Source: Fusibacter sp. 3D3 (GTDB lineage: Bacteria; Bacillota; Clostridia; Peptostreptococcales; Acidaminobacteraceae). From it: a DNA stretch of 64,000 bases. This document shows positions 25,187-34,015 of this stretch, piece after piece. The notes under the pieces are model-generated. The model was not told the DNA's origin. It ran no database searches and was given only the letters and a program-made list of their open reading frames with translations. How positions within the stretch are numbered: position 1 is the first letter of the stretch; every line of letters begins with the position of its first letter. The stretch lies in contig NZ_BDHH01000005.1 in NCBI RefSeq assembly GCF_001748365.1, positions 40,292-104,291 on the forward strand. The letters are read 5' to 3'. The translations under genes and the position numbers were made by a program.

Positions 25187-25570
25187 ATGGCTGAGAATAC
25201 AATTATTGATTCATATAAGCACGGGAAAGTAAATATAGCGGATGATGTAATCGGCGTTATTTCAACGATTGCAGCTTCTGAAATAAAAGGCATTAAAGCA
25301 CTTAATGGTACATTCCAAGATGATGTTCTTGAATTGATTGGTAAAAAGAACTTTAATAAAGGCATACAAGTCAATATGAATGATAACATTGTACATGTAG
25401 ATCTCAGTGTGATTGTGGATTATGGCACGAAGATTCACGAAGTGGCAAAAGAGGTTCAGGAAAATGTCAAACTTGCAATTGAATCCATGACAGGGCTTCA
25501 AGTTGCAGCCGTTAACGTAAGCATTGAAGGCATTAATACAAAAATTGAGAAAGACAATATGAAGTCGTGA
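25187..25570 (+). CDS. Asp23/Gls24 family envelope stress protein
   Basis: A 127-residue DUF322 protein (YloU/YqhY type). The family core is seen in GKVNIADDVIGVISTIAASE and VHVDLSVIVDYGTKIHEVAK, then TGLQVAAVNVSIEGI. The YqhY-type member before nusB has been linked to control of fatty-acid synthesis in Bacillus; that link is from the family only. A perfect 13-bp hairpin without a T-run lies between it and nusB. Confidence 0.88.
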   Translation: MAENTIIDSYKHGKVNIADDVIGVISTIAASEIKGIKALNGTFQDDVLELIGKKNFNKGIQVNMNDNIVHVDLSVIVDYGTKIHEVAKEVQENVKLAIESMTGLQVAAVNVSIEGINTKIEKDNMKS

Positions 25571-25572
25571 CA

Positions 25573-25603
25573 AAATAATGTGAAGCTGTGCTTCACATTA
25601 TTT
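25573..25603 (+). other. Perfect stem-loop between asp23 and nusB
   Basis: AAATAATGTGAAG pairs perfectly with CTTCACATTATTT around CTGTG. Only TTT follows, so it is a poor terminator and more likely an RNA processing or stability element that sets different levels of asp23 and nusB from one transcript. Confidence 0.6.
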
Positions 25604-25621
25604 GATGTATAGGAGGCATTT

Positions 25622-26017
25622 ATGAATAGGAGTAGAAGCCGTGAAATCGCTATGGAAGTTCTCTATCAAATGGATATACACAATACGTTTGATAAAGTCT
25701 TTGCGGAGCGAATGATTGAGCAGTACGAAGAAGAGATTGATAAAAAGTATGTGGATGTGGCCCTTGGTCTTTTTATTGAAAAAAAAGATTTTATTGATGG
25801 CGAGATTACGCCTTTATTAAAGAAATGGACATTGGAAAGGTTGAGCAAGATCGATCTTGCCATTTTGAGAATTGCAGTTACAGAACTTAAGCTCATGCCC
25901 GATATTCCAGACAAAGTAACGGTCAACGAAGCCATTAATATGTCCAAAAAATATGTCGATGAAAAATCGGGGAAATTTATAAATGGCTTGCTAAAGCATT
26001 TTATCAATCCGGAGTAA
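25622..26017 (+). CDS. nusB: Transcription antitermination factor NusB
   Basis: A 131-residue all-helical protein that binds boxA RNA with S10 during rRNA transcription. It shows RSREIAMEVLYQMDIH at the N-terminus and LTVNEAINMSKKYVDEKSGK-like motif (VTVNEAINMSKKYVDEKSGK) near the end. AGGAGG precedes ATG 25622. The gene directly abuts the next coding region. Confidence 0.94.
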   Translation: MNRSRSREIAMEVLYQMDIHNTFDKVFAERMIEQYEEEIDKKYVDVALGLFIEKKDFIDGEITPLLKKWTLERLSKIDLAILRIAVTELKLMPDIPDKVTVNEAINMSKKYVDEKSGKFINGLLKHFINPE

Positions 26018-26020
26018 GTG

Positions 26021-26974
26021 ATGATATTAGGAATCGATACAAGCTGCTATACAACATCGATGGTGCTTGTGGAAATGGAAACGGGAAAAATACACTTTGA
26101 GAAAAATGAATTGCTTAAAGTAAAAGAGGGCTTAAAGGGACTAAGACAGTCAGATGGCTTTTATCAACATGTACATCAACTAGCGGATAGCTTTGAAGTG
26201 CTTACCGCTATTTTTGATGTCAAAAATTTGAAAGCAATAGCTGTGAGCGATGCACCTAGAAATGTAGAAGGTTCTTATATGCCTGTGTTCAATGCAGGTG
26301 TTTTGTTTGCGCGGAACTTAGCAAATGCACTTAGAATTCCGATTTTTATGTTTTCGCATCAAGAAGGACATTTGATGGCAGCACTTTCAACCAGCGACAT
26401 TGTATCCATTCCAGATTGCTTTTATGGATTGCATCTATCCGGAGGCACCACGGAATTTTTAAGAGTAAATTACGCCAATCAAGCTTTTAAAATAGAACTG
26501 ATGGGCGAAACTTTAGATCTTAATTTTGGACAGCTAATCGATCGGATTGGCGTTGAAATGGGACTTGCTTTTCCCTGTGGTAAGAGAATGGATGAAATGG
26601 CTAGAAATAGCCCTATGACACAATATAAGACTGTGCCCTTGAAGGCCAAAAGTGCTGAGACAAATCGTTTTGGATTTAATATTTCTGGACTAGAAAATTA
26701 TTTTAAAAGTTTGATTGGCACAATGTCTCATGAAGAAATCTCGAAAATGCTTTTTAATACAATAGCGCACATCATTGAAAATTGTTTAAGAGATTTGGAT
26801 CAAGACAAAGCGGTGATTATATCGGGTGGTGTGGCATCCAATCATATTATCAGAGCTTATTTAAATCAACATTATAGCCAATTGTATTTTGCTAAACCTG
26901 AATATTCAAGAGATAATGCTTATGGTGTCGCTTTGCTTGGCATACAAAAAATGTTAGCGAAGGTGGTTTTATAG
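26021..26974 (+). CDS. TsaD/Kae1-like protein (O-sialoglycoprotein endopeptidase-like paralogue)
   Basis: A 317-residue ASKHA-fold protein related to TsaD. It shows GIDTSCYTTSMVLVE at the N-terminus, the metal motif SHQEGHLMAAL (H-x3-H), HLSGGTTEFLRV and the C-terminal ISGGVASNHIIRAYL. The sequence departs from true TsaD (for instance, the HHMEGH form is replaced and the nucleotide region differs). It is the paralogue commonly found between nusB and xseA in Clostridia. Its role is not established. I chose ATG 26021 over the adjacent GTG at 26018 for its 6-base distance from GGAG. Confidence 0.82.
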   Translation: MILGIDTSCYTTSMVLVEMETGKIHFEKNELLKVKEGLKGLRQSDGFYQHVHQLADSFEVLTAIFDVKNLKAIAVSDAPRNVEGSYMPVFNAGVLFARNLANALRIPIFMFSHQEGHLMAALSTSDIVSIPDCFYGLHLSGGTTEFLRVNYANQAFKIELMGETLDLNFGQLIDRIGVEMGLAFPCGKRMDEMARNSPMTQYKTVPLKAKSAETNRFGFNISGLENYFKSLIGTMSHEEISKMLFNTIAHIIENCLRDLDQDKAVIISGGVASNHIIRAYLNQHYSQLYFAKPEYSRDNAYGVALLGIQKMLAKVVL

Positions 26975-28180
26975 ATGCTTAAGATGAGAGCTTTTTCGGT
27001 AACAGAAATCACAAGATATTTAAAAAAGATCATCGGTGCAGATCCGATTTTAAATCAGGTCCTTATAGAAGGTGAAATCTCCAATTTTACACTTCATTCA
27101 AGCGGTCATGCTTACTTTTCGATTAAGGATGAAGAGAGCAAGATGAGTTGCATGATGTTTGCTCAATACGTGCAGCTGTTGGAACGAATTCCTAAAAACG
27201 GTGAAAAAGTACATTTAAAAGGTGCTATCAGTATTTATGAACGCGATGGCAGATATCAAATGTATGCACAATCTATGACTTTTGTTGGTCTTGGTGCACT
27301 GCACATCCAATTTGAAGCCTTAAAAAAAGAGTTAGAGCAAGAAGGTTTATTTGATCAAAGACATAAAAAAGAGTTGCCAAACTTACCACAAAAAATTGGG
27401 ATCATCACTTCTCCAACAGGTGCTGCGATACAAGATATCATAGCCGTTGCGAGTAGGCGCTCAAATCTAGCCGAACTCTTAATCTTTCCAGTGAGGGTTC
27501 AAGGCGAGTTTTCGGCCAGTGAAATTGTAGCCGCTATTGAATTCTTTAATAACCGATCACCAGTGGATCTGATTATAATTTCAAGAGGTGGCGGGTCCAT
27601 CGAGGAACTTTGGTCCTTTAATGAGGTGGAAGTAGCCAGAGCTATATTTAAATCTCGGATTCCGATTATATCTGGAGTTGGACACGAAACGGATTTCACA
27701 ATTGCCGATTTTGTCGCAGATTTTAGAGCAGCAACACCTTCAGCAGCAGCTGAAATTGCCATTAAATCTAAAACTGAAATGGAATTGTTTTTAAACCAGC
27801 AGTTGAAGGCAATGCAGCAGACCGTGATGCGGAAGCTTGAGAAAAGCCGTTTGTCGCTTGAATCAACTTCGCCAGAGCGCCTTTCGATGAAATTGAATCA
27901 TCGAATTGAAAGCGAACTGAATGCAATAGAGCATTTAAAAAATCAAATGGTTCAAATTATGAAGTTCAAGGTTAAAACGATGTCCGTAGAATTAGAGCAT
28001 TTAGGCAGTAAAATAAATGCACTCAGTCCGTTATCCACAATGCAAAGAGGGTATAGTATAGTCAGAAAAGAAGGCAAGCTTATAAAATCGATCGATGATA
28101 TTAAAACTAAAGAACAAGTTGAAGTCACTTTAAGTGATGGCAAACTCAAAGCGATAATTGAAGAAATCTTAAAAGATTAA
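26975..28180 (+). CDS. xseA: Exodeoxyribonuclease VII large subunit
   Basis: A 401-residue single-strand DNA exonuclease subunit. The N-terminal OB fold starts FSVTEITRYLKKIIGAD and contains EGEISNFTLHSSGHAYFSIK. The catalytic region shows IGIITSPTGAAIQDI, IISRGGGSIEELWSFN and SGVGHETDFTIADFVADFRA followed by TPSAAAE. A coiled coil and PLSTMQRGYSIVRK close it. The start directly follows the upstream stop codon. Confidence 0.95.
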   Translation: MLKMRAFSVTEITRYLKKIIGADPILNQVLIEGEISNFTLHSSGHAYFSIKDEESKMSCMMFAQYVQLLERIPKNGEKVHLKGAISIYERDGRYQMYAQSMTFVGLGALHIQFEALKKELEQEGLFDQRHKKELPNLPQKIGIITSPTGAAIQDIIAVASRRSNLAELLIFPVRVQGEFSASEIVAAIEFFNNRSPVDLIIISRGGGSIEELWSFNEVEVARAIFKSRIPIISGVGHETDFTIADFVADFRAATPSAAAEIAIKSKTEMELFLNQQLKAMQQTVMRKLEKSRLSLESTSPERLSMKLNHRIESELNAIEHLKNQMVQIMKFKVKTMSVELEHLGSKINALSPLSTMQRGYSIVRKEGKLIKSIDDIKTKEQVEVTLSDGKLKAIIEEILKD

Positions 28181-28253
28181 AAATGACTTAAATCAGGGGC
28201 AAAACAGTTGTAATCAGAGAGAGATTTGGTACAATGGAAAAGGAGTGATCAAA

Positions 28254-28493
28254 ATGGCAAACACAAAAAAAAATAATTTTGAACAAAAGATAATGCAATT
28301 AAATGAGATTTCTAATTCATTAGAGCATGGTGATGACAATTTAGAGGATATGCTTAAGCATTTTGAAGAAGGCATAAAAGTATATCGAGAATGTTTTGAG
28401 ATATTAAAAGAAACGGAAACGCGCATTAAAATGATTTTAGAAGAGGATTACACTGTAAAAGAAATTCATATAAATGATTTTAAAAAGTCATAA
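28254..28493 (+). CDS. xseB: Exodeoxyribonuclease VII small subunit
   Basis: A 79-residue helical protein with the family pattern FEQKIMQLNEISNSLEHGDD and LEDMLKHFEEGIKVYRECFE. It forms a complex with XseA. AGGAG at 28241-28245 sets ATG 28254; a GTG at 28245 overlaps this ribosome site and is rejected. Confidence 0.9.
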   Translation: MANTKKNNFEQKIMQLNEISNSLEHGDDNLEDMLKHFEEGIKVYRECFEILKETETRIKMILEEDYTVKEIHINDFKKS

Positions 28494-28517
28494 AAGAATC
28501 AATCGGTAGGAGATCGC

Positions 28518-29396
28518 ATGGACTATAATCAAGAAAAAATAGCTCAATTTGAGCATTGTTTAGATGCTTATTTTGAGGGGACCTCACAAGCTCAAAGGCT
28601 TATCAATGAGGCGATGCTATACAGCTTAAAGGCTGGAGGCAAGCGCATTCGACCGCTTTTATTGATAGAGATGTGTTTAGCTTTTGGTGGTACTTATGAA
28701 GATGCCATAGATTTCGCAGTAGGCATTGAAATGATCCATACTTATTCGCTTATCCACGATGATTTACCGTGTATGGATGACGACGATTTAAGAAGAGGCA
28801 AGCCGACAAATCATGTGGTCTACGGCTATGATATGGCTGTCCTTGCAGGGGATGGATTGCTTAATAAAGCCTATGAAGTCATGCTTGATCGCGTGACCCA
28901 AAAAAACGATTCATCTGATGCAATACGGGCGATGTCAGAAATCTTAAAAGCATCTGGAAGCCAAGGGATGATTTTGGGTCAAGTGGCAGATATTAAATAT
29001 CAAAGTGATGATATGGACGTGGAAACGCTTGATTTTATAAACCATCATAAAACAGGGAAACTGATTATTGCAGCGATGAAGAGTGGTGCCATTTTAGGTG
29101 GGGCAAGCTCAGAGGCGATTGATGCTGTGGCAAGAATTGCAGATAAGATGGGCCTTCTATTCCAAGTTGTAGATGATTTGTTAGACTTGATTGGTTCTGC
29201 AGAAAAATTAGGGAAAAGAACACAAATGGATATAAAAAATGATAAACGGACTTATCCGATGCTTCTAGGCCTAGAAAACACTCAATTGAGAATCAAGCAA
29301 TTAGAGTATGAAATTTTAAATGGCATAAAAGCACTTCCTATACAAAGTGAATTTTTAATTGACACAGTCAAGTTTCTAGTTAATAGAGATTATTAA
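28518..29396 (+). CDS. ispA: Polyprenyl (farnesyl/geranyl) diphosphate synthase
   Basis: A 292-residue trans-prenyltransferase that condenses DMAPP/GPP with IPP. The first Asp-rich motif is HDDLPCMDDDDLRRGKPT and the second is VVDDLLDLIGSAEKLGKRTQ. KAGGKRIRPLLLIE binds diphosphate. It sits in the classic xseA-xseB-ispA-dxs operon, here with OLE RNA and a DUF212 gene inserted before dxs. Confidence 0.94.
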   Translation: MDYNQEKIAQFEHCLDAYFEGTSQAQRLINEAMLYSLKAGGKRIRPLLLIEMCLAFGGTYEDAIDFAVGIEMIHTYSLIHDDLPCMDDDDLRRGKPTNHVVYGYDMAVLAGDGLLNKAYEVMLDRVTQKNDSSDAIRAMSEILKASGSQGMILGQVADIKYQSDDMDVETLDFINHHKTGKLIIAAMKSGAILGGASSEAIDAVARIADKMGLLFQVVDDLLDLIGSAEKLGKRTQMDIKNDKRTYPMLLGLENTQLRIKQLEYEILNGIKALPIQSEFLIDTVKFLVNRDY

Positions 29397-29408
29397 TTGT
29401 AAAGAGAG

Positions 29409-29440
29409 ACGTTTATCGACAAAATGAGATAAACGTTTTA
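29409..29440 (+). terminator. Possible weak terminator after ispA
   Basis: ACGTTTATC (29409-29417) pairs with GATAAACGT (29428-29436), followed by TTTTAT. TATAAT directly after could instead be a -10 element for the genes that follow. Confidence 0.5.
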
Positions 29441-29519
29441 TAATGTTAAGTAAGCTGTTAAATCAATTGAGACCACATTAAGGCTTAAGACTAAATAATA
29501 AATCAGAAATAGGTGGGAA

Positions 29520-29963
29520 ATGGAAAGTATAAATCAATTAGCCCAAAACAAAGTGCTCTATGCTTCACTTTTGGCGTGGTTTGTTGCTCAGACCTTAAAA
29601 GTGTTGATTACACTTCTTATTGAGAGAGAATTTAAGTTTGAACGGTTTCACGGATCAGGCGGCATGCCGAGTTCACATACTTCTACGATCATGGCAGCTT
29701 CAACTTCCATAGGGCTTACTATGGGTTTTGATACCCCCCTATATGCGCTTGCGCTTATTATGTCATTTATTGTGATGTATGATGCTTCTGGTGTAAGACG
29801 GTCTGTCGGAAAACAGGCCAAATTATTAAATGATATTATTAAAGATCTTTATGAGTTCAAGCATTTACAAGAAGAACGCTTGAAGGAACTCGTGGGGCAC
29901 AAACCGACTGAAGTCGCTGTTGGCGCGATTTTAGGCGTTATAATTGCCAACTTAGTAAGTTAG
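29520..29963 (+). CDS. Divergent PAP2 family membrane protein (DUF212/YuiD-like)
   Basis: A 147-residue membrane protein with about four spans. It shows the family motifs FHGSGGMPSSHTSTIMAAST and FIVMYDASGVRRSVGKQA, distantly related to acid phosphatase/haloperoxidase active sites. The true substrate is unknown; a prenyl-phosphate role is plausible from the ispA/dxs neighbours but is inference. The AGGTG site supports the start. Confidence 0.85.
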   Translation: MESINQLAQNKVLYASLLAWFVAQTLKVLITLLIEREFKFERFHGSGGMPSSHTSTIMAASTSIGLTMGFDTPLYALALIMSFIVMYDASGVRRSVGKQAKLLNDIIKDLYEFKHLQEERLKELVGHKPTEVAVGAILGVIIANLVS

Positions 29964-29984
29964 CTTAATTCTTATTTATGATAG

Positions 29985-30553
29985 AGTTAGCTTAGAGGTG
30001 CAGTATTCTAGTCAGAGCTTCTAATTCTGAAGGCGGGGCTAAAAATCCGCTAAAGGGCACATCGATGAAGTTCCTGGTTCTTGCTTGAAACGCCCAGTTT
30101 CGGGTTGGTGCTGGGAGTAAGGATATGGGGGCATTCTGCAATGGCATGCGGGAAATGACCCTCAATCTGTGGAGACTTGCTATGTGCAAGATTAAACCTA
30201 CATTTGGTCGAAAGGTTATGTGTAGTGTAGCCTGCCTTGAGTGATGGCGGTGGACGGTAGTTCAGGGATCTTTCTATTGGCCAATAGGACGGTTCTATTG
30301 CTAATCAAAACCGGTGTTGCAAAAGAGGCTAGGGATTAGTTTGCCTGTTGAGGAAATCTCCTAGGCTGTTATTTTATAGATCGAAAAGGGATTGGAGTGT
30401 GGACTAAGTGGTAGTCTAGTCTTATAACTGGAAACGGTATAAATAAGAATTTGAAGGGAAACCGCTGTTTTGGCGACATAACAGTAAACTTATGGGAAAT
30501 CCTACTAGACCTAAGCCGCAGAATTAACCTTTTTGATTACCTCTAAGCTTTAT
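29985..30553 (+). ncRNA. ole: OLE RNA (ornate large extremophilic RNA)
   Basis: A ~560-base non-coding stretch between ispA/DUF212 and dxs, directly before the OapA gene. This is the known genomic setting of OLE RNA, a highly structured RNA of ~600 nt found in anaerobic and extremophilic Firmicutes. Its ends pair: AGCTTAGAGGT (29989-29999) is the exact complement of ACCTCTAAGCT (30539-30549), giving an 11-bp closing helix. Inside are many short complementary segments, such as TCTATTGGCCAATAG. No coding frame is credible. OLE forms a membrane ribonucleoprotein with OapA linked to cold, alcohol and metal stress. Confidence 0.85.
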
Positions 30554-30584
30554 TCACAATTTGTAGTAAGTTAATATAAATTTT

Positions 30585-30720
30585 AGGAAGACGTCCTCCA
30601 CTTTTTAAAGTGGCGGTTCATATTCCTAATTCAGCGGGAGTCTAAATTCCCACTGAATGCAATCCGATAGGATTGCGCAAGGATTACGAAGGTAGCGAAG
30701 CGGACTAAGTATCGCTTTGA
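30585..30720 (+). repeat. Structured repeat element, solo copy 2
   Basis: The same order of parts as copy 1. A CCACTTT/AAAGTGG hairpin is followed by CATATTCCTAATTCAGCGGGAG with a partly mismatched partner CCCACTGAAT, then CAATCC-GATA-GGATTG, then GATTACGAAGGTAGCGAAGC, GGACTAAGTAT and CGCTTTGA. It has one unit only, with no tandem array. It lies between OLE RNA and oapA, so it must be transcribed within that operon unless a terminator or promoter intervenes. Confidence 0.85.
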
Positions 30721-30753
30721 AAAAAATGAGTCAACACAGATAGGTGAAATGCT

Positions 30754-31347
30754 TTGAAATCAATTAAAAAAATTAATTATCGTTGGATTATTAGAACATT
30801 TATAATGACGTTTACCCTTGCTGTGATTTTTTCAGTGGTATCTGAAGCGCTCATGCGCAATGTAAATGTCTTTTCGGCATTTTTGATGCTGATGATTATT
30901 ATTTTCATCGGCATTTTTTTTGATGCCATTGGTATCGCTGTGGCGGCTGCGAATGAAAAACCTTTTCATTCTATGGCATCTGCCCAAATAAAGAGTGCAA
31001 AATACTCTATTCTGTTGATCAAAAATGCCTCAAAGGTCTCTAACTTTTGTAATGATGTCATTGGAGATATTGCGGGTATAATCAGTGGATCAACAATTGG
31101 CATTATCATAGGTGCGATTAACGAATACCAGATACCTGCGGCATTTTACCCTTATTTATCAGTGGGCATCAGTGGCATTGTTGCTGCATTGACAGTGGGT
31201 GGAAAAGCCATTGGCAAAGAAATCGCAATAACAAGGGCAAAAGAAGTCGTTGATTTTACTGGGAAGGTTATTTATGTTTCAAGAAGTGTATTTTCTATTG
31301 GAACATATAAAGCCATGCTCCAAGGAAGAAGGGACAGAAATGTATAA
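30754..31347 (+). CDS. oapA: OLE-associated membrane protein OapA
   Basis: A 197-residue protein with about four membrane segments (residues ~12-33, ~40-66, ~105-125, ~135-155). It carries the D-x3-D motif considered characteristic of OapA, here Asp101-Val-Ile-Gly-Asp105, and FFDAIGIAVAAANEKPFHSM, similar to CNNM/DUF21-type membrane regions. It lies directly downstream of the OLE RNA. The start is TTG at 30754 with AGGTG 7 bases upstream; an ATG at 30749 is out of frame. It overlaps dxs by 8 bases. Confidence 0.85.
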   Translation: MKSIKKINYRWIIRTFIMTFTLAVIFSVVSEALMRNVNVFSAFLMLMIIIFIGIFFDAIGIAVAAANEKPFHSMASAQIKSAKYSILLIKNASKVSNFCNDVIGDIAGIISGSTIGIIIGAINEYQIPAAFYPYLSVGISGIVAALTVGGKAIGKEIAITRAKEVVDFTGKVIYVSRSVFSIGTYKAMLQGRRDRNV

Positions 31348-33202
31348 GATACTGGAGGGCATTCAAACCCCCGAGGCATTAAAACAATTGTCATTTGAAG
31401 AACTCGTTGTATTGTGCCATGAAATCAGAGCTTTTTTGGTGAAGAACATATCTGAAACTGGAGGCCATTTATCCTCTAATTTAGGTGTTGTGGAACTGAC
31501 TGTTGCATTGCATTATGTGTTTGACAGTCCTGATGACAAATTGCTGTGGGATGTTGGTCACCAAGCTTATGTTCATAAAATTTTGACAGGACGCAAAGAT
31601 GATTTTAAATCCTTAAGACAATTTGAGGGCTTAAGTGGCTTTTTAAAGCGTAAGGAATCAGAACACGATATCTTTGAGGCCGGTCATAGCAGTACTTCTA
31701 TTTCTGCGGGTATTGGATTTGCCACAGCTAGAGATATCAAAAATGAGCATCATGAAGTCGTCTCTGTTATTGGAGATGGTGCATTAACGGGTGGTATGGC
31801 GCTTGAAGCTTTGAATTATTTGGGACATGCCAAGACCAATATGAAAGTTGTTCTCAATGATAATGAAATGTCTATATCTGAAAATGTAGGTGGCCTTTCA
31901 AAAGCATTGAGCAGGCTAAGAACGACAGAAACTTATTCAAAAGTTAAAACGGATACGAAAGCAACGCTGTCTAAAATTCCGAATATTGGTGGCAATATGA
32001 TTGATTTCATCGGAAAACTGAAGGACAGTTTAAAATATTTTGTAGTAGATGGCGGCCTATTTTTTGAAGAGATTGGACTCACCTACATCGGACCAATCAA
32101 CGGTCATGATTTAAAAGAACTCATTGAAACTTTTCAAATGATCAAACACGTGAAGGGACCCGTTTTAATTCATGTTTTAACGCAAAAGGGGAAAGGCTAT
32201 GCCTTTGCGGAAAGTGATCCCAATAAGTATCATAGCGTTGGTCAATTTGATCCTGAAAAGTGCATTGAAGTCAAAGTTAAAAATGATTACTCAAAAGTCT
32301 TTGGGGATAAGCTCATACAGTTGGCAACTGAAAACCAAAACGTGGTTGCTATAACGGCTGCAATGGCAGATGGCACGGGCTTAAATGAATTTGAAATAAA
32401 ATTTCCAATGCGGTTATTCGATGTTGCCATTGCTGAACAACATGCGGTTACCATGGCAGCGGGAATGGCACTGGAAGGGATAAAACCCTATGTGGCAATA
32501 TACTCGACTTTTTTACAAAGAGCTTATGACCAAATTTTACATGATGTTTGTATTCAAAAGGCGCCTGTTGTACTTTGTATTGATCGCGCGGGTTTGGTGG
32601 GGAACGATGGCGAGACGCATCATGGTATTTTCGATATCAGTTTTTTATCACAGATGCCAGGCATGATGGTTTTATCCCCTAAAGATCAATTTGAACTCGA
32701 AGATATGATGCAATTTGCACTTACTTATAATGAAGGGCCTATAGCGATACGCTATCCAAGAGGCAAAGCTTATCAACTTGGAGAAAAAAGGAAATCTGAT
32801 TTGACCTTTTTCCCAGAATTGATGCATCCAGGTGATAAGGTGGCACTCATCGCAACAGGTAAAATGGTTCAAACTGCTATGGATTGTGCTGAGGCACTTC
32901 ATGCAAGAGTAATTAATGTCTCTCAAATCAAGCCTTTGGATGTCGAGAAATTAGAAGCGCTTTTAATGGATATTGAGTTTGTGTTTACACTTGAAGATCA
33001 TACCATAAGAGGTGGTTTTGGAGATCAAATTATATCGAGATGTGTTGAGCAAAACCCGGATATACTCAAGCGTATTCAATTTTATAAGTTAGGTATTCCA
33101 GATGTCTTTGTGCCCCATGGTGATACCGATGCATTGATGAAGAGTTTAGGATTAGATAAAGAGGGGATTGTAAAAAAAGTAAGTGAGGTTTTAAATGGCT
33201 AA
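31340..33202 (+). CDS. dxs: 1-deoxy-D-xylulose-5-phosphate synthase
   Basis: A 620-residue thiamine-diphosphate enzyme, first step of the MEP isoprenoid pathway. It shows SETGGHLSSNLGVVELTVAL, DVGHQAYVHKILTGR, the TPP motif GDGALTGGMALEALN, and DIAIAEQHAVTMAAG-like DVAIAEQHAVTMAAG. Start 31340 is inside the oapA end and follows GGAAGAAGGG; an earlier in-frame ATG at 31250 would add 30 residues unlike the family. With ispA and ispH in the same window, isoprenoid supply genes are well represented. Confidence 0.95.
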   Translation: MYKILEGIQTPEALKQLSFEELVVLCHEIRAFLVKNISETGGHLSSNLGVVELTVALHYVFDSPDDKLLWDVGHQAYVHKILTGRKDDFKSLRQFEGLSGFLKRKESEHDIFEAGHSSTSISAGIGFATARDIKNEHHEVVSVIGDGALTGGMALEALNYLGHAKTNMKVVLNDNEMSISENVGGLSKALSRLRTTETYSKVKTDTKATLSKIPNIGGNMIDFIGKLKDSLKYFVVDGGLFFEEIGLTYIGPINGHDLKELIETFQMIKHVKGPVLIHVLTQKGKGYAFAESDPNKYHSVGQFDPEKCIEVKVKNDYSKVFGDKLIQLATENQNVVAITAAMADGTGLNEFEIKFPMRLFDVAIAEQHAVTMAAGMALEGIKPYVAIYSTFLQRAYDQILHDVCIQKAPVVLCIDRAGLVGNDGETHHGIFDISFLSQMPGMMVLSPKDQFELEDMMQFALTYNEGPIAIRYPRGKAYQLGEKRKSDLTFFPELMHPGDKVALIATGKMVQTAMDCAEALHARVINVSQIKPLDVEKLEALLMDIEFVFTLEDHTIRGGFGDQIISRCVEQNPDILKRIQFYKLGIPDVFVPHGDTDALMKSLGLDKEGIVKKVSEVLNG

Positions 33203-34004
33203 AGAGCGGATTGATGTACTCTTATCAGAACGAAAAATGGTAGAATCAAGAGAAAAAGCAAAACGCGTCATTATGGCAGGGGTCGTTTATGTCAATGGTC
33301 AAAAGGTAGATAAGCCAGGAACACAGATTGATATAGAGGCTGAAATAGAAGTTCGGGAGAATGTATTGCCCTATGTAAGCCGTGGCGGTTTAAAGCTTGA
33401 AAAAGCTATTAAAATGTATGATATCAATCTAAAAGATAAAATCTGTATGGATATAGGGGCTTCAACAGGTGGCTTTACAGATTGCATGCTTCAAAATGGA
33501 GCCCAAAAAGTTTTTGCTGTGGATGTCGGTTATGGACAATTGGATTGGAAACTTAGAAATGATCCAAGAGTTGTAAATCTGGAGCGTACAAATGTGCGTT
33601 ATTTGACCATGGAAACGCTTAAAACCGAACTGGATTTTGTAAGTGTGGATGTGTCCTTTATCTCTCTTAAATTAGTACTTCCAGTTGCGGTGATGCTTCT
33701 CAAAATAGATGCAGAAATCGTTTTTTTAATAAAACCTCAGTTTGAAGCGGGGAAAGAAGCAGTTCGAAAAAGTGGTGTGGTGAGAGATTCTAAAATTCAC
33801 AGCAGAGTTTTAGAGGAATTGATGGCATTCTGTGCAGACCAATATTTAGCAGTGACTGAGCTGACTTATTCTCCAATCAAAGGGCCTAAAGGGAATATAG
33901 AATTCTTAGCGCATGCAAGAAGAACGGCTGAAAGACAAAATCAATTTTTGTTTGATACAATGGCACTTGTTCAGGAAGCACATAGTGCCCTGATTATAGA
34001 GTAG
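33195..34004 (+). CDS. tlyA: TlyA family rRNA methyltransferase/hemolysin A
   Basis: A 269-residue protein with an N-terminal S4 RNA-binding domain (ERIDVLLSERKMVESREKAK) and an FtsJ-like methyltransferase. It shows YVSRGGLKLEKAI, CMDIGASTGGFTDCMLQNGA (SAM site) and FLIKPQFEAGKE. The family 2'-O-methylates 16S and 23S rRNA. The start overlaps the dxs end by 8 bases. Confidence 0.92.
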   Translation: MAKERIDVLLSERKMVESREKAKRVIMAGVVYVNGQKVDKPGTQIDIEAEIEVRENVLPYVSRGGLKLEKAIKMYDINLKDKICMDIGASTGGFTDCMLQNGAQKVFAVDVGYGQLDWKLRNDPRVVNLERTNVRYLTMETLKTELDFVSVDVSFISLKLVLPVAVMLLKIDAEIVFLIKPQFEAGKEAVRKSGVVRDSKIHSRVLEELMAFCADQYLAVTELTYSPIKGPKGNIEFLAHARRTAERQNQFLFDTMALVQEAHSALIIE

Positions 34005-34015
34005 GAGACCATAAA

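Noticed and set aside
26021..26974. True TsaD (t6A synthesis)
   Set aside because: Key motifs differ from TsaD and the gene is in the usual place of the clostridial paralogue; the authentic tsaD is expected elsewhere.
29992..30189. Minus-strand protein within the OLE region
   Set aside because: A short frame inside a structured RNA with no ribosome site.
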